A stretch of 38,659 nucleotides of DNA from Lutibacter sp. (lineage in GTDB: Bacteria > Bacteroidota > Bacteroidia > Flavobacteriales > Flavobacteriaceae). The notes beneath the pieces were generated by a model, which saw nothing but the letters and a program-made list of their open reading frames with translations, was not told the origin of the DNA and did not search any database. The stretch lies in NCBI GenBank assembly GCA_015662775.1, contig DQTL01000091.1:1-38659 (forward strand), in the 5' to 3' direction. A program made the position numbers and the translations under genes. Below, one piece after another: positions 1-9,559 of the stretch. Numbering within the stretch: the stretch's first letter is position 1; every line of letters starts with the position of its first letter.

Positions 1-390
1 CCTTCAACAATTTTGGTGTTTAGTGTGGCATTTGGAATTTCTGTTGATGATACTATTCATTTTTTAGCTAAATACAGGCAAGAATTAATAGCAACCAATT
101 GGAGTGTTAAAAAATCAATTTATAGAGCCATTCGTGAAACAGGTGTGAGTATGTTTTATACCTCAATCGTCTTATTCTTTGGCTTTTTAGTGTTTACAGT
201 ATCTAGTTTTGGTGGAACAATAGCTTTAGGCGGTTTGGTTTCAGGTACTTTATTAGTTGCTATGTTATCTAATTTACTGTTATTACCTTCATTGCTTCTA
301 TCATTAGAAAGTAAAATTAAAAACAAAAAAGTTTTCAAAGAACGAAGTGTAGATATTTTACCAAAAGAAGAGTTAAATCTTTTTGACTAA
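1..390 (+). CDS. RND/MMPL superfamily exporter, C-terminal part (5' truncated by the window edge)
   Basis: Open frame continues from the window edge; 'VAFGISVDDTIHFLAKYRQE' and the terminal TM segments match the C-terminal half of RND/MMPL-type exporters. Confidence 0.75.
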   Translation, partial: PSTILVFSVAFGISVDDTIHFLAKYRQELIATNWSVKKSIYRAIRETGVSMFYTSIVLFFGFLVFTVSSFGGTIALGGLVSGTLLVAMLSNLLLLPSLLLSLESKIKNKKVFKERSVDILPKEELNLFD

Positions 391-400
391 CTTTACAGGT

Positions 401-1888
401 ATGTTTAATCACCTGTTTAAATCAAAACTTTTTTTAATATTTTTAGCTATAACCTTAGCTTCTATTGTATTATTTTTAACACCTTCACAAGTATATCCCA
501 AAGCACCAGCTGTTGCTGCTATGATAGTTTTAATGGCATTTTTGTGGGTAACTGAGCTTTTGCCATTAGCGGTAACCTCGCTGATTCCCATTGTATTTTT
601 ACCTGCAGTTGGTGTTGGTAGTTTATCACAAGTGACTTCGTATTACGCAAGACCTATCATTTATCTATTTTTAGGAGGTTTTATTTTAGCAATTGGTATT
701 CAAAAAACAGGTTTACACAAACGATTAGCACTTTTTCTATTACACAAAATAGGGGATAAGCCACATCAATTAGTACTAGGTTTTATGTTAGCGAGTGCCA
801 TTTTAAGTATGTGGATATCCAATACAGCCACCGTAATGGTTATGATGCCAGTAGGTTTATCTATTTTAGAAACAGCAAAATCAAACGGTCTTACGGGAAA
901 AGCAATAACCAACTTAGGTCTGGGTATTATGTTAGGAATTGCCTATGCAGCCGATATTGGCGGTATGGCTACTGTTATTGGAACACCACCAAACTTAGTT
1001 TTTTTAGAAATGTACACTGAGTTGTTCCCTAACAAACCACCTATAGGTTTTGTGAGTTGGATGATTATGGTATTGCCTATAAGTATTATATTTTTGTTCT
1101 CAGGTTGGTTGGTTTTGACTAAGGTGGTTTTTAAACTACCCAAAATACGTTTAATGGGCGGACACGAAATAATAGAAAATGAATACAGAAAATTAGGAAA
1201 AATGACAGCTGATGAAAAACGTGCTGGCTTAATTTTTCTATTGGCTGCCTTTTTATGGTTGACAGGATCTAACATACAAATAGGAGAAAGTTTTGAAATA
1301 CAAGGATGGCGAAGCTTATTAAATTTACCCGAATTTAAAGATGCTTCGGTAGCAATTTTTGCAGCGATCTTACTTTTTATTGTGCCTTCTAAAAACACCA
1401 GTAGAGCGACTATATTAAAATGGTCAGATACCCAACGAGTTCCTTGGGGCATCTTGTTGCTATTTGGTGGTGGATTGGCTTTAGCGGGTGGTTTTCAATT
1501 ATCAGGATTGGGAAAAATAGTAGGCGATAGTTTTACAAATATGCAATTAGATTCTCCTGTTGTCGCTGTATTTTCGGTTTCTTTTATACTCACTTTTTTG
1601 ACAGAAATAACATCCAATACCGCTATTACCAATCTAATATTACCTGTGATTGCAGAGGCTTCAAAAGTGTTGCAAATAGACCCAAGAATATTGATGATCC
1701 CTGCTACTTTATCAGCAAGTTGTGCTTTTATGATGCCTGTTGCTTCACCGACTCAAGCCATCGTATTTGGTTCGGGTTATGTGAATATGAAAGATATGAT
1801 TAAAGGTGGACTTTGGTTTAATTTTATAGGAATTATCCTTGTGTCCGTTATCTTTTTAGTTTGGGGTCGATTTGTGTTGGGGATTTAA
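401..1888 (+). CDS. SLC13/DASS family sodium:anion (dicarboxylate/sulfate) symporter
   Basis: ORF with 'MWISNTATVMVMMPVGLSIL' and 'LTEITSNTAITNLILPVIAEAS' signatures; ATG at 401 preferred over the TTG at 383 in the ORF track. Confidence 0.9.
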   Translation: MFNHLFKSKLFLIFLAITLASIVLFLTPSQVYPKAPAVAAMIVLMAFLWVTELLPLAVTSLIPIVFLPAVGVGSLSQVTSYYARPIIYLFLGGFILAIGIQKTGLHKRLALFLLHKIGDKPHQLVLGFMLASAILSMWISNTATVMVMMPVGLSILETAKSNGLTGKAITNLGLGIMLGIAYAADIGGMATVIGTPPNLVFLEMYTELFPNKPPIGFVSWMIMVLPISIIFLFSGWLVLTKVVFKLPKIRLMGGHEIIENEYRKLGKMTADEKRAGLIFLLAAFLWLTGSNIQIGESFEIQGWRSLLNLPEFKDASVAIFAAILLFIVPSKNTSRATILKWSDTQRVPWGILLLFGGGLALAGGFQLSGLGKIVGDSFTNMQLDSPVVAVFSVSFILTFLTEITSNTAITNLILPVIAEASKVLQIDPRILMIPATLSASCAFMMPVASPTQAIVFGSGYVNMKDMIKGGLWFNFIGIILVSVIFLVWGRFVLGI

Positions 1889-1916
1889 TCCATGCGAGAC
1901 ATCGAGTAAACTTTTT

Positions 1917-2840
1917 CTACTCAACCACAATTTTAAAAGTCTTAACATACCCATCTACCATATCTGTAACTTTGAGTAAGTAGAAACCCTCAGTATAGTT
2001 TGACATATCAATACTGTATTTTTTCTTATTTTTATTTGAATAAATTTGTTTTCCTAAGATGTTAAATAATTCAAGTGAAGAACTGTTTTCAGATTCTACA
2101 AACAAGGTTTTTTGAACAGGATTTGGATAAATATTGAAGCTTTTTTCAATAAAATCATTTGTGCCTAAATAACCAGAACATTCATTTTGATTTTCTGCAT
2201 TTCCGTGGCAATAAAGCCAATCTGGTGCTTCAAAAATTTCTAAAACAGGAGAAATAATACCTGATGTGCCACCAACTCCTTCTGTATACTCGTAATAGTA
2301 ACCGCCTCCATCGCTTTCGAGCCATATCGTTTTTCGATTGTCAGCATCATAATAAACCTGCGTAACAACCATATCAGAACCGCTATAAAAATGGGAATAA
2401 GTATTTGCAGGTAGTATATCACCAATTTCTAATGTAAAATCATATAAAATAAATTCTTGATAAGAAGTGCCTCCGTTCCATGGTTCAACTGCCCAAACGT
2501 ACACTTTTTTTTCAATGATATCTTCTCGAATATATACATTTGAGTAGGTAAAAGTAGTTTCTACAAAAGTGTATTCACTACCAGGAGGACCAAAACAGTT
2601 TATAGCTCCACCTTCAGAATTTACAATTTGATGCTTTCGTAATTTGTAATAGGTGTTGCCATTAAATTCAATTTCTTCATCTAAATAAAACCTTCTAGGA
2701 TATTGATAACAACCTGTGTCATGATCCATAGAACAAACATCCCAAAACGAACCTTCTTGTAACATAGGTTCGTAATCTTGTGCTAAAGAATAAAGTGGAA
2801 GTAGTAATACAAAAAAGAATATGAAAGCAATATTTTTCAT
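1917..2840 (-). CDS. Secreted protein with C-terminal T9SS type A sorting domain
   Basis: N-terminal signal peptide; C-terminal 'FNIYPNPVQKTLFVES...GFYLLKVTD...KTFKIVVE' is typical of the Por secretion sorting domain. Confidence 0.88.
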   Translation of the reverse strand: MKNIAFIFFFVLLLPLYSLAQDYEPMLQEGSFWDVCSMDHDTGCYQYPRRFYLDEEIEFNGNTYYKLRKHQIVNSEGGAINCFGPPGSEYTFVETTFTYSNVYIREDIIEKKVYVWAVEPWNGGTSYQEFILYDFTLEIGDILPANTYSHFYSGSDMVVTQVYYDADNRKTIWLESDGGGYYYEYTEGVGGTSGIISPVLEIFEAPDWLYCHGNAENQNECSGYLGTNDFIEKSFNIYPNPVQKTLFVESENSSSLELFNILGKQIYSNKNKKKYSIDMSNYTEGFYLLKVTDMVDGYVKTFKIVVE

Positions 2841-2960
2841 GGCTAAAGGGTGGATTGTTTGAGCAAAGATATGAAAAAATCACAAATAGGTAAAATTCAG
2901 CTTCTTAAATAAATAGTCAAAACTTCAAAAAGCTTTCTAGTATTACACCACGTGTTGGTT

Positions 2961-3197
2961 TTAAATCATTTTATCTTTTTTATATAAACACTTTGAAAAA
3001 TCAGGCTGAAATTTTCTTTTTTTTACTAAACGACGTCTAAAAGCTAAATAAAAAGAATATCCAAAATGTGTAAATACAAAGACGATAAGAAACCAAATAT
3101 ACTTATCCTTTTTATGCTTAAACGGGGTTAAATACAATTCTTTAAAAAATAGAATTAGAAAAAGAATTTTTAAATAGAGAATAATTTGAATTTTCAT
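2961..3197 (-). CDS. Small hydrophobic protein, weakly PLDc_N-like
   Basis: 78 aa, hydrophobic N-terminus, 'DKYIWFLIVFVFTHFGYSFYLAFRRR' resembles the PLDc_N pattern; no stronger evidence. Confidence 0.35.
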   Translation of the reverse strand: MKIQIILYLKILFLILFFKELYLTPFKHKKDKYIWFLIVFVFTHFGYSFYLAFRRRLVKKRKFQPDFSKCLYKKDKMI

Positions 3198-3217
3198 TAT
3201 TTTTTTTACAGTCTTTT

Positions 3218-3288
3218 CATTTTCAAATTAGCTAATCAAGTCATTTTCAAATTATCAAATCAATTCATTATCAAATCAACTAATTACT
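3218..3288. repeat. Three ~24-bp AT-rich degenerate tandem units (CATTTTCAAATTAGCTAATCAAGT-like)
   Basis: Units at 3218-3241, 3242-3265 and 3266-3288; the last overlaps the penicillin acylase stop codon (3284-3286). Confidence 0.7.
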
Positions 3289-5698
3289 CAGCTTTTAAAA
3301 CTAATTTATTATCTAAAGCTTTTATGGTTTCCTCATTAATAAGCATGGGTATAAATTTTCCATCTAAATAAAGTTGTGCTTGATCTTTGTAATGCTTACT
3401 AAGGAAATTACCTGAATTACCAGTTGGTATAATAGCTTTTGCATTTTCTACATCAGCAAAATCTATAATTCTACGCGTAGAAGGACCGCCGTGAACTTCA
3501 AACTTTCCTTCTGCGTTTTTGGTGAAAATTTGGTTGTTTAGCACTTCATTTGTGCCACTTGTTGGAAAAGGGCCTACATTAAAGTATTTTCTAAGAGCTG
3601 ACACTTCACCTAAAGGATGTTTGTGTTCTACTGAAATAAGCTTATCCCATGTCCAATCACTTACCTGATTACCCAATCTCTTTTCTAATACAAGTACGGC
3701 TTTTTGAAAAGCTATGTATTGTATATCAGCATTGTTCTCTTTTATATCTTGAGTCGTTACATTATCTAACCAAATTGGGTATTTGTCTTTTATTAAAGGT
3801 TCAATCATTCTACCCATAAGATGTGTCCCTGTTAATTGATTGTAGAGGTCATCTTCTAATTCATCTTCAAAAACGGCTTTGATATATTCGTAAGAAAATT
3901 GTGTATAAATACCTGTTCCTATACTTTTCAAAGTAGCCTCCCCTTTCCAACTAACAAGTTGTTGTAGAGCTTCTTTTTCTATATTTGAAAGTTCTTTGTC
4001 TTTGATGTTTTTATTCACAATACTAATTAATTCTGGAGCTACAGAAGAGGTGATATCATTTACCATTTCTTGTGTTTCTTTTTGAGTCCAATTATTCTTG
4101 GCATTTAATAGTTGTACCACTCTTTTAGCCCGATCTTGTGTGATGTAATAACCAGGAATATAACGTTTACTCACTGTAGAATCGGGTTGATTGTTACAGG
4201 AATATACATAATTCCAATCTGGATTAACGGCTTGCGGGTTTTCAGAAAAAGGTCGGTAGTCTATTTGGTGATTTTCAGGATTGCTTCCATCTAAGAGTAA
4301 TTTTGTTGGGGCATTATTTCCCCTTTGGTATAAGTTTCCAGTTGCCCACCAAGCTACATTTCCTTCTATATCGCCATACATTACATTGAGTCCAGGTGCA
4401 TGAATCATAGCAGGTCCTTTTTGAAATTCTTTGATATTGGTCGCTCTCGACATGGTGTAAGAAGCTTCAAGCATTTTATTGGGACGTTGTGTATAAACCC
4501 AATACATAGAAACTGGTTTGTCGGTTTTTACTTGCGAAACTACATCATTTATCACAGGACCGTGAATGGTTTCTCGTATTGTATGTTCTATAGTTTTCTC
4601 ATCTTTAATTGGAATTTCTACCGTGTAGGTTTCATATTTTTTATACTGATTTCCAACTAAGTATTCATCAGGATTATCTGGGTTGTTTTTTTCGATATAT
4701 AAATCAATATCATCATTTTCAAACATGGTTAAACCATATGCCATTTTATGGTTATGACCTAATAATGGATAAGGTGTTAAGGCTAAATAAAACCCATATA
4801 TTTCTGTAGTTGGTGTAACAATATGAGCCTGATACCAAGTAGCAGGTTGTGAAAAACCAATATGAGGATCATTAGCAAAAAGGACTTTTCCGTTTTTGGT
4901 TTTTTTTGGACTTAAAACCCAAGAATTACTTCCAATAAACGGAGGAACAGGTGAGAAATCTCTTAATTCTGTAATGGTTTTTGAAAGAGCAACTGCTTCT
5001 GACTCAATGTTTTTTGAAATATTTGTTTTAATTAATGTGGTGTTTTTGTCAATGACAAGATCCAAGTCTTTTAGATAAGCGTCACCTAGCTTTTCTTGAA
5101 TGGCACTTAGCAAAGGGTCAGTTTGATTTCCCATAGCAAAACCATAACTCATATAGCCAAAAACATTGTAAATATCTACCAATGTAAAAGCCTCTTTTTT
5201 AACTTTGATGATTGAAAATTCTATAGGAGTGTCACCATTTTCAATATAGGCATTGACTCCTTTGAGGTATGCCATGGCTTCTTGATAATAAACTGTAGTT
5301 TTATCGATATTGGCAACAATTTCTTTGCTCTTTTTATCAATACCCAAGCTCAAATAGAATTTATCGGATTTTAAAGCAACTTTTCCAAAGATTTCGGATA
5401 AACGTCCTTCCGAAATACGACTGACTAATTCCATTTGCCAAAGTCTGTCTTGTGCATGGACATAGCCTAAGGCAGTCATTGCATCTAAATCATTTTCAGC
5501 ATAGATATGTGGTATTCCGTAGTCGTCATAATAAACACTAACATCTTTGTCAATTCCTTGAAGTGAAGCACTTCCTTTATAGGTGGGTTTTAATGAATTT
5601 AAGTAGAAAGCTCCACCAATTAGAATTATAAGAATAAGGGTTAAAAGTGATAATCCAATTTTTTTAAGCATGGTTTGGTTGTTTTGAAATGAAGTCAT
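3284..5698 (-). CDS. Penicillin acylase family protein (Ntn hydrolase)
   Basis: 'VYYDDYGIPHIYAENDLDAMTALGYVHAQDRLWQMEL' and 'PVPPFIGSNSWVLSPKKTKNGKVLFANDPHIGF' (Ser nucleophile after GSN). Confidence 0.95.
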   Translation of the reverse strand: MTSFQNNQTMLKKIGLSLLTLILIILIGGAFYLNSLKPTYKGSASLQGIDKDVSVYYDDYGIPHIYAENDLDAMTALGYVHAQDRLWQMELVSRISEGRLSEIFGKVALKSDKFYLSLGIDKKSKEIVANIDKTTVYYQEAMAYLKGVNAYIENGDTPIEFSIIKVKKEAFTLVDIYNVFGYMSYGFAMGNQTDPLLSAIQEKLGDAYLKDLDLVIDKNTTLIKTNISKNIESEAVALSKTITELRDFSPVPPFIGSNSWVLSPKKTKNGKVLFANDPHIGFSQPATWYQAHIVTPTTEIYGFYLALTPYPLLGHNHKMAYGLTMFENDDIDLYIEKNNPDNPDEYLVGNQYKKYETYTVEIPIKDEKTIEHTIRETIHGPVINDVVSQVKTDKPVSMYWVYTQRPNKMLEASYTMSRATNIKEFQKGPAMIHAPGLNVMYGDIEGNVAWWATGNLYQRGNNAPTKLLLDGSNPENHQIDYRPFSENPQAVNPDWNYVYSCNNQPDSTVSKRYIPGYYITQDRAKRVVQLLNAKNNWTQKETQEMVNDITSSVAPELISIVNKNIKDKELSNIEKEALQQLVSWKGEATLKSIGTGIYTQFSYEYIKAVFEDELEDDLYNQLTGTHLMGRMIEPLIKDKYPIWLDNVTTQDIKENNADIQYIAFQKAVLVLEKRLGNQVSDWTWDKLISVEHKHPLGEVSALRKYFNVGPFPTSGTNEVLNNQIFTKNAEGKFEVHGGPSTRRIIDFADVENAKAIIPTGNSGNFLSKHYKDQAQLYLDGKFIPMLINEETIKALDNKLVLKAE

Positions 5699-5766
5699 AG
5701 CATGGCTACGATTCTAATGGGTAAATGTACAAAAACCATGTGAAACGTATTTTTATCATGTTGTTA

Positions 5767-5810
5767 TTGTTCTTGTAGAGACGTTGCATGCAACGTCTCT
5801 ACAAGAACAA
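5767..5810. repeat. 44-bp perfect palindrome TTGTTCTTGTAGAGACGTTGCA/TGCAACGTCTCTACAAGAACAA
   Basis: The two 22-nt arms are exact reverse complements; the core GTAGAGACGTTGCATGCAACGTCTCTAC is shared with the array at 29641. Confidence 0.95.
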
Positions 5811-5835
5811 CGCAAGGTGTTTTCGACAATAACAA

Positions 5836-6183
5836 TTACATGCCTAACATTACCTTACCTGCTTCCGTTATCATCCCTGCATGCCATAAAGGCTCAAAGA
5901 CTAGTTTTACATTTACAACAAAGTCAGTATATTTTTGTTTGATACTTTCTTTTACGTTGGCTACAATTGCATCACTAAGTGGGCAAGCTGGTGTAGAAAG
6001 GGTCATTTCTATGTCGACTGTTGTTTTTCCGTCGTAATCTAACTCGTAGATTAAGCCTAGATTAACAATGTCAATTTCTATTTCTGGATCCATTACATGC
6101 GATAAGATATTTTCAATAATATCTATTTCTATTGCGACAATTTCTTCGTTTGTTTTCTTTGGTGTTTTTTCTAGTATTCCCAT
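5836..6183 (-). CDS. DUF59/MIP18 family metal-sulfur cluster biosynthesis protein (PaaD/SufT-like)
   Basis: 'MDPEIEIDIVNLGLIYEL...MTLSTPACPLSDAIVANVKESI' signature. Confidence 0.88.
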   Translation of the reverse strand: MGILEKTPKKTNEEIVAIEIDIIENILSHVMDPEIEIDIVNLGLIYELDYDGKTTVDIEMTLSTPACPLSDAIVANVKESIKQKYTDFVVNVKLVFEPLWHAGMITEAGKVMLGM

Positions 6184-6542
6184 TTTTATATAGTTTATAA
6201 TCTTTAGATTTCTTTATTTTTCCCACAAATTTTATTGATTGTTGCGGATTTTTCTGTGTTCTTCCTTTTTAGCTTTAAAAGGAATTGGCTTACTTCATCA
6301 GTTTGCCACATTGTGATTCTTCCTTTAGATTTACATTGTTATGTTTTTCTTATTTATAAAGTATTTAGCTTTGCAAAAAAGAATGGTATGAACTTTATTC
6401 ATATCTAGATTTATTAGATCTAATTTCATATTAGTCACCCTTCTTTTAATTGCCGATTACCTAAGGACTAAATAGAATTTCAGTTTTGATCTTCTAAAAA
6501 TTTTAGTTAACGTAATCTTTTTTCCTAATACAAAACAAAATT

Positions 6543-6692
6543 ATGGAAATTAAATAAACTATGGGTATTGATGTTAGTAAATTAACTTTTGATGATCGTA
6601 TATTTCATTTATGTGTTAAATCGGCCATCCAAAACAACTCAAAAATGAAAATTTATTATCACAAAATAGTAAAACAAGATAAAGAAACCTAA
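6543..6692 (+). pseudogene. Probable IS110-family transposase N-terminal remnant
   Basis: Reads MEIK*TMGIDVSKLTFDDRIFH...KQDKET*; 'GIDVSKLTFD' resembles the IS110 DEDD N-terminal motif; interrupted by stops and with no downstream transposase body found. Confidence 0.5.
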
Positions 6693-6980
6693 CGAATTGA
6701 TTGGTAAACGAACACAAAAAGAAATAATAAATAGGTGAGCTTAATTATCAAGTGTTTAGGAAGTTTAATTAGATTAGAAATAAATGGCAAGAGTTTTCGC
6801 GGCGGTTAATAGACAAACACCTTAAGTATGTTGCTTAAAACAACTAAATTTATATTTGGTAGATTCATAGAATACGCGATGGTAAGTATCAAAAGATACA
6901 TTGTATTCCCTAAAAATAAGCTTTACAAAAAATACTATTTTAATATATATATTTGTTTCAAATTTAAAAACTAACCAAGC

Positions 6981-7994
6981 ATGAAAACATTTTTAAGAAT
7001 ACTTGCCATTACAGCTCTTGTGATTATTGCTTTTTCCATATATATTGCAACTAGACCTAGTAATTACGAAGTGAAAAGAACAAAAATAATAAAAGCACCA
7101 TTATCCTTAATTTACAATACGGTAAACGAGTACAAAACTTGGAACAAATGGGGACCTTGGCGTGAAAATGATGACACATTTACTGCTGATTTTTCAAAAA
7201 CAACTACTGGTGAAAATAGTGGTTATTCTTGGAAGAGTAGATTTGAAGGAGACGGAAGTATTAAAACTCTTGCTTTAAAAGAAAATGAAGCTATAGAGCA
7301 ATTAATTATAACGGATAGACGTGGCGAAGCTTACTCTAATTGGCAATTTGAAAGTGTTGAAGATGGAACAAAAATAACATGGATTAAAAAAGGAAGCTTA
7401 GACTTTAATTCTAAAATGTTTTTTATGGTATTAGGTAATACTGAAGAAGTCTTTGGAGATATATTGGAAATATCATTAAAAGAACTAGATACTTATATAC
7501 ATTCTGAAATGGATAAATACAGTATTTCAAACAGTGGCGTTGTTGAATACAATGGTGGTTATTATATCCATTTAACTACCGAGTGTTCGTTTGAAGAAAT
7601 GGGAGCCAAACTTGATAAAATGTTACCTGAGGTTTTGATTTATTCCATGAAAAAAAGCTATCCAAGAGCTGGAGATATATTTACCTTATTTCATAAATAT
7701 GATGAAGAAAACAAAAGAGTAGCATTCTCTAGTTGTATTCCGGTAAAAGAACGTGTAAATCCAGAAGGAGAGATTGCACTCGCTTTTATGGAATCTGGTC
7801 GTTACCACAAAACTACTTTACAAGGAGCTTATAAATATTCTGAAGAAGCTTGGAAAAAAGCCTTTGTATTTGCTAAAGAAGATGGTCATACAATTCCTGA
7901 AAATGGAAAACCATTTGAAGTTTATAGAAAAGGACATACTGACTCTGCTAATCCTGCGGATTGGGTAACGGAAATATACTTACCAATAGACTAA
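6981..7994 (+). CDS. SRPBCC (polyketide cyclase-like) protein with C-terminal GyrI-like/effector-binding domain
   Basis: N-terminal TM helix; 'IKAPLSLIYNTVNEYKTWNKWGPW' SRPBCC start; C-terminus 'GRYHKTTLQGAYKYSEEAWKKAFVFAKEDGH...PFEVYRKGHTDSANPADWVTEIYLPI' is GyrI-like. Confidence 0.85.
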   Translation: MKTFLRILAITALVIIAFSIYIATRPSNYEVKRTKIIKAPLSLIYNTVNEYKTWNKWGPWRENDDTFTADFSKTTTGENSGYSWKSRFEGDGSIKTLALKENEAIEQLIITDRRGEAYSNWQFESVEDGTKITWIKKGSLDFNSKMFFMVLGNTEEVFGDILEISLKELDTYIHSEMDKYSISNSGVVEYNGGYYIHLTTECSFEEMGAKLDKMLPEVLIYSMKKSYPRAGDIFTLFHKYDEENKRVAFSSCIPVKERVNPEGEIALAFMESGRYHKTTLQGAYKYSEEAWKKAFVFAKEDGHTIPENGKPFEVYRKGHTDSANPADWVTEIYLPID

Positions 7995-8030
7995 TTTATC
8001 TGCTATCATTACTAACTAAAACTACTAATT

Positions 8031-8452
8031 ATGACACAATCAAACGGTTTATTTAAATGGCATAAAGCCCTATCTATTATAGCAATTATTTGGAATTTAA
8101 TGGGTGTAGCCGCTTATTTAATGCAAGCTTTTATGACTGATGAGGCTATCAATTTACTCCCAGAAACAGAAAGAGCTTTATACACAAACATACCTGCATG
8201 GTACACAGCTGCATTTGCTATTGCCGTTTTTGCTGGTCTTTTTGGAAGTATTTTTCTATTACTTAAGAAAAAATTAGCTACTTCACTTTTAATGCTTTCA
8301 CTTATTGGGGTTTTCGTACAAATGTATTACAACTTTTTTAGGAGTAAATCTATGGCCTAGGAAGCACTGTAATGCCTGTTCTGGTGATTTTAATTGCCAT
8401 TTTCTTAGTTTGGTATGCAAGGAATTTACAAACTAAAGGTATTTTAGCTTAG
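8031..8452 (+). pseudogene. Small membrane protein gene with a frameshift near its 3' end
   Basis: ORF 8031-8360 ends '...YYNFFRSKSMA*', but another frame continues 'GLGSTVMPVLVILIAIFLVWYARNLQTKGILA*' to 8452, a plausible final TM helix of the same protein. Confidence 0.65.
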
Positions 8453-8481
8453 ACTGTTCGCTAATAGACGTTGTATTTAAA

Positions 8482-8528
8482 TAAAAAATAAACTGACTTT
8501 GATTAATTTTAAAGTCAGTTTTTTATTT
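8482..8528. terminator. Bidirectional intrinsic terminator-like hairpin
   Basis: AAATAAACTGACTTT-gattaatttt-AAAGTCAGTTTTTTATTT, between convergent genes. Confidence 0.75.
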
Positions 8529-9456
8529 ACACTTTTTCAACAGAACCTAGAAGTTTTTCTTTCCAATTTTTCCAAGCGTATTTTTTGGAAAAAATGAACA
8601 ATAGAATTGGATAGATAACGAAAACGGGCACAAAAGTTTCCATCCCTAAACTGGGTTCTGATGTATCTATAAATAAAGCATCTGTTTGAAATACAGTCCA
8701 ATTGGTGGTGACAAATACAGCAGCTACTATGTTGTTAGCGGCATGTAAACCTAAGGATAATTCAAGACCTTCATCCATTAAAGTGGTGATTCCAAAAAGG
8801 AAACCTGTACCAATATAATAGACCATAATTAGATTACCTAGTTTTTCAACTTCTGGGTTGAAAGAATGTAATAAGCCAAAACCAATTGAGGTTATCAATA
8901 AAGGAATCCACTTGTTTTTCACTAAAATTCCAATACTTTGCATCAAATACCCTCTAAATAACACTTCTTCAAAGCTGGTTTGCAAGGGCAATAAAAAGAA
9001 TGATATGGCAACTAATATTAAAAATGGAACTAAATTAAAATTCCATTCATAATTTTCTGGAGCACTAAAATAATCTACTGAGAGAACTAACATGGAGATT
9101 GCAAACCAAATTCCAAATGCAAAAAACACACGTTTCCAATCTAATTCTTTTCTACTGGTTAACAAACTGGTAATGCTTCTTTTATGAATACTTTTAATAC
9201 CCAAAAAGATGAAAAACAACCCAATAGCAAACATCATAATCATACTAAAGAGATACAAGTTTGCATTAATTCCTAAATTCATAAAGGAATCTACAGCTGC
9301 ATTTTGAAAGGCAATCATATCACTAGAATGCATAATTGCAACGACAGAAATTGGTATTATACCAATAATTTGCCAACCAAAAAAGATCAATAAAATCATC
9401 AATAAATAACGCCACCATTCATTTTTTCCTTTGAAAGCTTGTTGTATATAGTTCAT
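8527..9456 (-). CDS. CPBP family intramembrane glutamic endopeptidase
   Basis: Multi-TM protein with 'FEEVLFRGYLMQ' and later 'GLLHSFN', 'LGLHAANN' motifs. Confidence 0.9.
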   Translation of the reverse strand: MNYIQQAFKGKNEWWRYLLMILLIFFGWQIIGIIPISVVAIMHSSDMIAFQNAAVDSFMNLGINANLYLFSMIMMFAIGLFFIFLGIKSIHKRSITSLLTSRKELDWKRVFFAFGIWFAISMLVLSVDYFSAPENYEWNFNLVPFLILVAISFFLLPLQTSFEEVLFRGYLMQSIGILVKNKWIPLLITSIGFGLLHSFNPEVEKLGNLIMVYYIGTGFLFGITTLMDEGLELSLGLHAANNIVAAVFVTTNWTVFQTDALFIDTSEPSLGMETFVPVFVIYPILLFIFSKKYAWKNWKEKLLGSVEKV

Positions 9457-9559
9457 GTAATAAAGTTGAAAGTTTGAATAGTTGAAAGTCTGTAAAGTTA
9501 GCTAATTTAAATTCGAATTTGTTTAAACGATTATTAAACATCAAGGTTAGGAGTGTGTC

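Noticed and set aside
943-1452. 169-aa minus-strand ORF inside the SLC13 gene
   Set aside because: Antisense to conserved transporter motifs; composition looks like a shadow ORF.
3186-3371. 61-aa plus-strand ORF
   Set aside because: It mostly translates the 24-bp tandem repeat (KLANQVIFKLSNQFIIKSTN) and runs antisense into the acylase gene.
4112-5078. Several plus-strand ORFs inside penicillin acylase
   Set aside because: All lie antisense to a full-length, well-supported enzyme; no recognisable domains.
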